From positions 1 to 8,989 of the forward strand of contig JASLBD010000092.1 in assembly GCA_030146745.1 (NCBI GenBank): a DNA stretch of 8,989 nucleotides, written 5' to 3'. Positions 5,293 to 8,989 of this stretch are shown piece after piece. Position 1 is the first letter of the stretch, and each line of letters opens with the position of its first letter. A program made the translations under genes and the position numbers. Under the pieces are notes generated by a model, which was given only the letters and a program-made list of their open reading frames with translations, made no database searches and was not told where the DNA came from. The DNA comes from Allosphingosinicella sp. GTDB taxonomy: Bacteria > Pseudomonadota > Alphaproteobacteria > Sphingomonadales > Sphingomonadaceae.

Positions 5293-6975
5293 GTGGCAGT
5301 TCAAAAACTAAGCTTGCGCCTCGGCGGTTTGGGCCAGGACGAACAGGCCTCGCTCGACGGCGTGCTGATCAGCGACGCTCCGGCGTTCCGGCTCGAGGAC
5401 TTCGCCGGCGTCGCGACCTGGGGCGGCAAGCCGATCTTCAACCAGCAGGAGGTGATCGGGCAACTCGACACCGGGCGCCATATCGCGACGCCGAACGGTG
5501 TCATCACCTACAGCTTCCTCGACGGCCCGACCGCCACCGGCCTCTACAACAGCCCGAGATATCAGTCGGTCGGTCTCACCGACGGCTTCGGCTACAGCCC
5601 GTTCAACGCGGGCCAGAAGGCGGTCGCGCGCGAGGCGATGGTGCTTTGGGACGATCTGATCCCGCAGGATATCGTCGAGACGAACGGCAACGGCGCCGAC
5701 ATCGTCCTTGCCAACACGGTCACCGGCCCGGCCCAGGCGCATGCCTATCTTTCCGGCAACGGCCCCAAGTTCCAGGGCGACATCTGGACCGCCGATCCCA
5801 GCGTCAACTGGATGAACAACTGGCTTCAATATGACGGCTACGGCCGCACCACCCTGATCCACGAGGCGGGCCACTCGCTCGGCCTCAACCATCCGGGCAA
5901 TTACAATTTCGGCCGCGATTCCGATGGCGACGGATTCGCCGACCCGATCACTTATGCCGTCGACGCCGAATATGCGCAGGACACGCTCGAATATTCGATC
6001 ATGTCCTATTTCGACTCGGCCTACACCGGCTCCCAGCAGATCAACGCGGCGTTGTTCCTCATCGGCAGCCCGCAGACGCCGCTCCTGCACGACATCCTGA
6101 CGATCCAGTCGATCTACGGCGCCGATCCGACGACCCGGGCGGGCGACACCAATTATTTCTCCAATTCGAACGCCGGCAACGCGGTCTACGACCTCGCCGC
6201 CAATCCCTATCCCTATCTGTCGGTCTACGATGCCGGCGGCGAGGACACGTTCGACTTCTCGACGGCGAACCGAAGCGTGTTCATCGACCTTCGGCCGGGC
6301 TCCTTCAGCTCCGCGGCCAAGGGCGCGGTGACGCTCGAGCAGGCGAACTCGATCATCACCGAGTTCAACAACGCCACCGACGCCAGCCAGGGCCAGGGCG
6401 ACTTCGCGCTCTACACCTCGCAGGCGCAGGTCGATGCCGACGCCGACTACCTCGGCACGCTCGGCCACAACCGGGTGCTGAACGATACCGGCGTCGCCGG
6501 CATCTTCGCCACCAGCCACCGCAACATCTCGATCGCCTACAACACGATCATCGAGAATGCGAACGGCGGCTCGGCGCGCGACTATCTCTACGGCAACGAC
6601 GTCTCGAATAAGCTGAACGGCAACGGCGGCAACGACGTTCTCGACGGCGCCAAGGGTAACGACATCCTCTCCGGCGGCGCCGGCGCGGACGAGTTCCGGG
6701 TGAGCGAGACCGGCTATGGCGACGAGATCCTCGACTTCACCAGCGGGGTCGACAGGATCCGCCTGAGCGAGATCGACGCCGATAGCGGCGTTGCCGGCAA
6801 CCAGGCCTTCACGTTCGTCGGCAACAGCGCCTTCAGCGGCACCGCCGGCGAGCTCAGGACCTACAGCCAGGGCGGCGACAATTACGTCGCCGGCGACGTG
6901 AACGGCGACGGCCTCGCCGACTTCACGATCAACGTCAACAACGCCAATGTCGTCGTGACCGACTTCTTCCTTTAA
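5293..6975 (+). CDS. Serralysin-type (M10B) secreted zinc metalloprotease with RTX repeats
   Basis: The start is GTG 5293, preceded by GGAGGGG at 5278-5284 with eight bases between. The product is 560 residues and lacks an N-terminal signal peptide, as expected for a type I secretion substrate. The zinc-binding site is HEAGHSLGLNHPG (residues 190-202: His190, Glu191, His194, His200). The Met-turn is SIMSY (Met237, Tyr239). A DSDGDG stretch soon after the zinc site could bind calcium. The RTX glycine-rich repeats (GNGGNDVLDG, KGNDILSGGAGAD) lie at about 434-468, followed by the M10 C-terminal region and a hydrophobic end, VVVTDFFL, which fits the type I secretion signal. Serralysins digest extracellular proteins. 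An extra segment of about 65 residues (roughly 342-408) separates LRPGSF from NISIAYN, which are close together in classical members. The transporter and inhibitor genes are not in the window. Confidence 0.93.
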   Translation: MAVQKLSLRLGGLGQDEQASLDGVLISDAPAFRLEDFAGVATWGGKPIFNQQEVIGQLDTGRHIATPNGVITYSFLDGPTATGLYNSPRYQSVGLTDGFGYSPFNAGQKAVAREAMVLWDDLIPQDIVETNGNGADIVLANTVTGPAQAHAYLSGNGPKFQGDIWTADPSVNWMNNWLQYDGYGRTTLIHEAGHSLGLNHPGNYNFGRDSDGDGFADPITYAVDAEYAQDTLEYSIMSYFDSAYTGSQQINAALFLIGSPQTPLLHDILTIQSIYGADPTTRAGDTNYFSNSNAGNAVYDLAANPYPYLSVYDAGGEDTFDFSTANRSVFIDLRPGSFSSAAKGAVTLEQANSIITEFNNATDASQGQGDFALYTSQAQVDADADYLGTLGHNRVLNDTGVAGIFATSHRNISIAYNTIIENANGGSARDYLYGNDVSNKLNGNGGNDVLDGAKGNDILSGGAGADEFRVSETGYGDEILDFTSGVDRIRLSEIDADSGVAGNQAFTFVGNSAFSGTAGELRTYSQGGDNYVAGDVNGDGLADFTINVNNANVVVTDFFL

Positions 6976-6997
6976 GAAGCGAGGACCGACGCAAGGG

Positions 6998-7032
6998 AGG
7001 GCCTGCCGCAACGCGGCGGGCCCTTTCCTTTT
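6998..7032 (+). terminator. Rho-independent terminator after the serralysin gene
   Basis: AGGGCCTGCCGC (6998-7009) pairs with GCGGCGGGCCCT (7013-7024) over twelve positions, one of them a G-T wobble, with a three-base loop. A T-rich tail, TTTCCTTTT, follows. It begins 22 bases after the serralysin stop, so the protease is probably transcribed alone. Confidence 0.85.
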
Positions 7033-7105
7033 GCCCGCGCCATGAGCAGGCACGCCATGCCCCCGGCATGGCTGCGGATGTGCTGGGGACTCCCCACCCG
7101 CTCAT

Positions 7106-7124
7106 CCCTCCCTGCCGGGGAGGG
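7106..7124. repeat. Short CCCTCCC/GGGAGGG hairpin
   Basis: CCCTCCC at 7106-7112 and GGGAGGG at 7118-7124 form a seven-base perfect stem with a five-base loop. No T-run follows. It resembles short GC hairpins scattered between genes in GC-rich alphaproteobacteria. It lies about 100 bases before the MobA-like gene and could affect its leader RNA, but nothing more can be said. Confidence 0.5.
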
Positions 7125-7225
7125 GAGAAGCGGGCGTGGCGGATCGGCAACGGCAGCGAGATTAACGGCCGGGCCGCGCAATTTTCGATGGCTCCCACGT
7201 GTCGTAGCTGTGATGGAATTGCGAC

Positions 7226-8008
7226 ATGGGGCAATGGACCGCGATCGTGCTGGCCGGACGCCGGCCGGGTGAGGACGGCTTCGCGGCGTCGCACGGCGTC
7301 GCGGCGAAGGCGCTGATCCGCGCCGGCGGCGAGCCGATGCTGGGCCGGGTGGCCCGGACCCTGCTCGCCTCCCCCTCGATCGGCCGGATCGTCGTGCTCG
7401 CCCAGGAAGCGGACACGCTTCTGACCGGCGATCTTGAATGGATGGCGGCCGACCCCAGGATCGCCACGGACGAAGCGGGCGACGGCATCTCGGTGAGCGT
7501 CAGCCGGCTCGCCGGAACCGAGGCGGCGCCCTATCCGGTGCTGGTCACCACCGCCGACCATCCGCTGCTGCAGCCCCGGATGGTCGAGACCTTCATCGCC
7601 GGGGCCGGCGGAGCGGACGTGGCCTTCGCGATGGTGGAGCGCAGGACCGTCGAGCAGGCCCACCCGGACACGAGACGGACCTGGCTCAAGGCCGCGGACG
7701 GCCATTTCAGCGGCGCCAATCTGTTCGCCCTGATGACCCCGCAATCGAAGCGCGGGAGCGATTTCTGGGCCCGGGCCGAAAAGGACCGCAAGCGCACCTT
7801 GAAGCTCCTGAGCTTCCTGGGGCTCGGGATCTTCCTTCGGGCCGTCACCCGAACCATCTCGCTCGAAGGCGCGGCCGAGCGCGTGGGACGGAAGGCGGGA
7901 TTCCGGCTGAAAGCGGTGCTGCTTCCCTTCGCCGAAGCGGCGATCGACGTCGACAAGCCGTCGGATCTCGAGCTGGCCGAGCGGATCCTGGCGAAGCGGG
8001 CAGGCTAA
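7226..8008 (+). CDS. MobA-like nucleotidyltransferase family protein
   Basis: 260 residues from ATG 7226; the ribosome site is weak (GGAA about nine bases upstream). The N-terminus, TAIVLAGRRPGEDGFA, followed by Lys in VAAKALI, is a variant of the nucleotide-binding loop of the NTP_transf_3 (MobA-like) fold. TTADHPLL with Asp111 is the metal-binding motif. GANLFAL and IDVDKPSDLELAERIL near the end complete the pattern. It is longer than MobA itself (about 190-200 residues), with extra helical sequence between the last two motifs, so calling it molybdenum cofactor guanylyltransferase would be unsafe. It probably transfers a nucleotide to a small phosphorylated substrate in the cytoplasm. It stands alone after a terminator, and a dispersed palindrome begins 18 bases after its stop. 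Confidence 0.82.
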   Translation: MGQWTAIVLAGRRPGEDGFAASHGVAAKALIRAGGEPMLGRVARTLLASPSIGRIVVLAQEADTLLTGDLEWMAADPRIATDEAGDGISVSVSRLAGTEAAPYPVLVTTADHPLLQPRMVETFIAGAGGADVAFAMVERRTVEQAHPDTRRTWLKAADGHFSGANLFALMTPQSKRGSDFWARAEKDRKRTLKLLSFLGLGIFLRAVTRTISLEGAAERVGRKAGFRLKAVLLPFAEAAIDVDKPSDLELAERILAKRAG

Positions 8009-8025
8009 GGGCGGAACGGCATGCT

Positions 8026-8108
8026 CCGTCATCCGGGCGAAGGCCGGGCTCCATGAACTCGGGGCGTTGGCAAATAGTCTCGGCGGCCCGTGTTCGCCGG
8101 AATGACGG
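8026..8108. repeat. Dispersed REP-like palindrome, copy 4
   Basis: The left arm (CCGTCATCCGGGCGAAGGCC..., then CTCCATGAACTC) and right arm (...GTTCGCCGGAATGACGG) match the ends of the copy at 4118-4215. The centre has diverged. It lies between two convergent genes: 18 bases after the MobA-like stop and 8 bases before the DUF2207 stop on the other strand. Confidence 0.8.
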
Positions 8109-8115
8109 AAGGGGG

Positions 8116-8989
8116 CTACCAGCCGCCGCCGCCTCCGCCTCCTCCGCCGCCGCCGGACGATCCCCCGCCCCCCGATCCGCCGCTGGAGCCCGGTGCGGCC
8201 GAGGCCGAGGAAATGGTGCTGGCGAGCGAGCCGCCGACGCTGTCCGCGAAATCGCCCGGGTCGTTCCACGGATCGGAATGGCCTGAATACCAGCCCATCG
8301 ACTGAGCCTGGCCCGAGGCGGCGGAGGCGGCGAGGACCGAGGTGAAGCGCGAGGCCCAGTCGTTCTCGACCTTGAGGGCGATCGCGTAAGGGAGGTAGCG
8401 CTCGAACAGTTCGGGCGTCTTCTCGGGCGGATGCATCGTCTCGAGCCGCTCCTCCTCGGCGACCGAAAGATAGTGGCGGAAGCCGGCGATCCGGTCGAGC
8501 ACCGCGCGCCCCTCGCGGGTCGGCGCGGCCATCCAGCTGAAGGCGGTGAGAACGACCGGAAGGGCGAGGAGCGGAATCGCCAGCGGGATGAGGCGCCTGA
8601 ACTCGCCGTAGGCGACGAGGCTCTCGAAGGCATTGCCGATGGTGACGATTCCGGCGACGAGCCCGATCACGCCGAGGACGGCGGCGGATATCTTGGCCGA
8701 CATCGCCTTCGTTCCGTACCGGCGGCCGGACAGGAAATAGAGACCCAGAGCGGCGGCCGGAAGGAGCAGGGCCGCGGTGGCGGCGAGGATGTCGTTGCGG
8801 CCGTAATCGTCCGGCGCCGAGAGCAGGACGACCGCCGCCGGGAGAGCGAGCGCCGCGACCATCAGGACGAGCCCGCGGATGGCCCAGATCCGGTTGCGCA
8901 CGAAGAGACGGCCTTCGTAATTCCGCTTCAGCCCGGCCTCGAGCGCGTCCTTGGCGCCGCTGAAGGCGGCGTGGTTCTTCTGCTCCATC
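8116..8989 (-). CDS. DUF2207-type membrane protein, C-terminal part (5' end beyond the window)
   Basis: The minus-strand frame is open from the right window edge to TAG at 8116-8118. The ATG at 8988 is probably an internal Met. In this family EQKNHAAFSGAKDALEAGLK is an interior segment, and whole proteins are roughly twice as long. Four hydrophobic segments are seen at about residues 33-56, 66-88, 98-121 and 133-154 of the visible part. A cytoplasmic-looking region follows with GRAVLDRIAGFRHYLSVAEE, HPPEKTPELFERYLPYAIAL and VENDWASRF, the conserved C-terminal block of DUF2207 proteins. The tail is Ser/Gly-rich and ends in about eleven glycines and a Trp, also a recurrent feature of the family. 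The function is not established. The gene converges on the MobA-like gene. Confidence 0.82.
   Translation of the reverse strand, partial: MEQKNHAAFSGAKDALEAGLKRNYEGRLFVRNRIWAIRGLVLMVAALALPAAVVLLSAPDDYGRNDILAATAALLLPAAALGLYFLSGRRYGTKAMSAKISAAVLGVIGLVAGIVTIGNAFESLVAYGEFRRLIPLAIPLLALPVVLTAFSWMAAPTREGRAVLDRIAGFRHYLSVAEEERLETMHPPEKTPELFERYLPYAIALKVENDWASRFTSVLAASAASGQAQSMGWYSGHSDPWNDPGDFADSVGGSLASTISSASAAPGSSGGSGGGGSSGGGGGGGGGGGW

Noticed and set aside
5308..7053. Long open frame on the minus strand across the serralysin gene
   Set aside because: It is the antisense shadow of a strongly supported protease gene. High third-position GC keeps the opposite strand open, its product is a low-complexity Val/Ala/Asp/Arg mixture, and it runs through the terminator region.
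6935..8269. Long minus-strand open frame across the MobA-like gene
   Set aside because: It crosses a terminator, a palindrome and two other genes, and its product is Arg/Gly/Pro-rich with no recognisable motif.

Overview
This is a GC-rich bacterial window, most likely from an alphaproteobacterium of the Sphingomonadales. The evidence is codon use, a family of intergenic palindromes beginning CGTCATTCCGG, and gene types common in that order. The lineage is inferred from content; no rRNA or marker gene is present.

Layout. Bases 1-1580 hold the 3' end of an Rhs/YD-repeat polymorphic toxin gene. It has the conserved core, the DPDG boundary and a C-terminal domain with a PD-(D/E)XK nuclease signature. 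An AT-rich gene overlaps its stop and is the likely immunity gene. The first 110 bases are an inverted, almost perfect copy of bases 202-310, joined at a 7-base microhomology. The two arms differ by one base, and that base explains a frameshift in the Rhs core. Bases 1792-2840 are a complete IS630-type insertion sequence with matching ends and TA flanks. Its transposase is split at an A8 run. Bases 2850-3690 are repeat-rich and carry a GxxExxY-family gene (minus strand) bracketed by two direct repeats; a hairpin-forming third copy lies upstream of it.

Bases 3691-8008 look like ordinary chromosome: a HIT-family protein (+), a LicC-like sugar/choline-phosphate nucleotidyltransferase (-), a secreted serralysin-type metalloprotease with RTX repeats (+) followed by a good terminator, and a MobA-like nucleotidyltransferase (+). 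The window ends inside a DUF2207-type membrane protein (-) whose 5' part lies beyond the right edge.

How the parts relate. The Rhs toxin and its overlapping partner form an apparent toxin-immunity pair. The serralysin should need a type I secretion system and RTX calcium binding, but no transporter gene is present here. The other housekeeping-type genes show no obvious common pathway. Four copies of a dispersed palindrome sit in the gaps, mostly against 3' gene ends, and one supplies the last codons and stop of the LicC-like gene. No tRNA, rRNA, CRISPR array or riboswitch was recognised.
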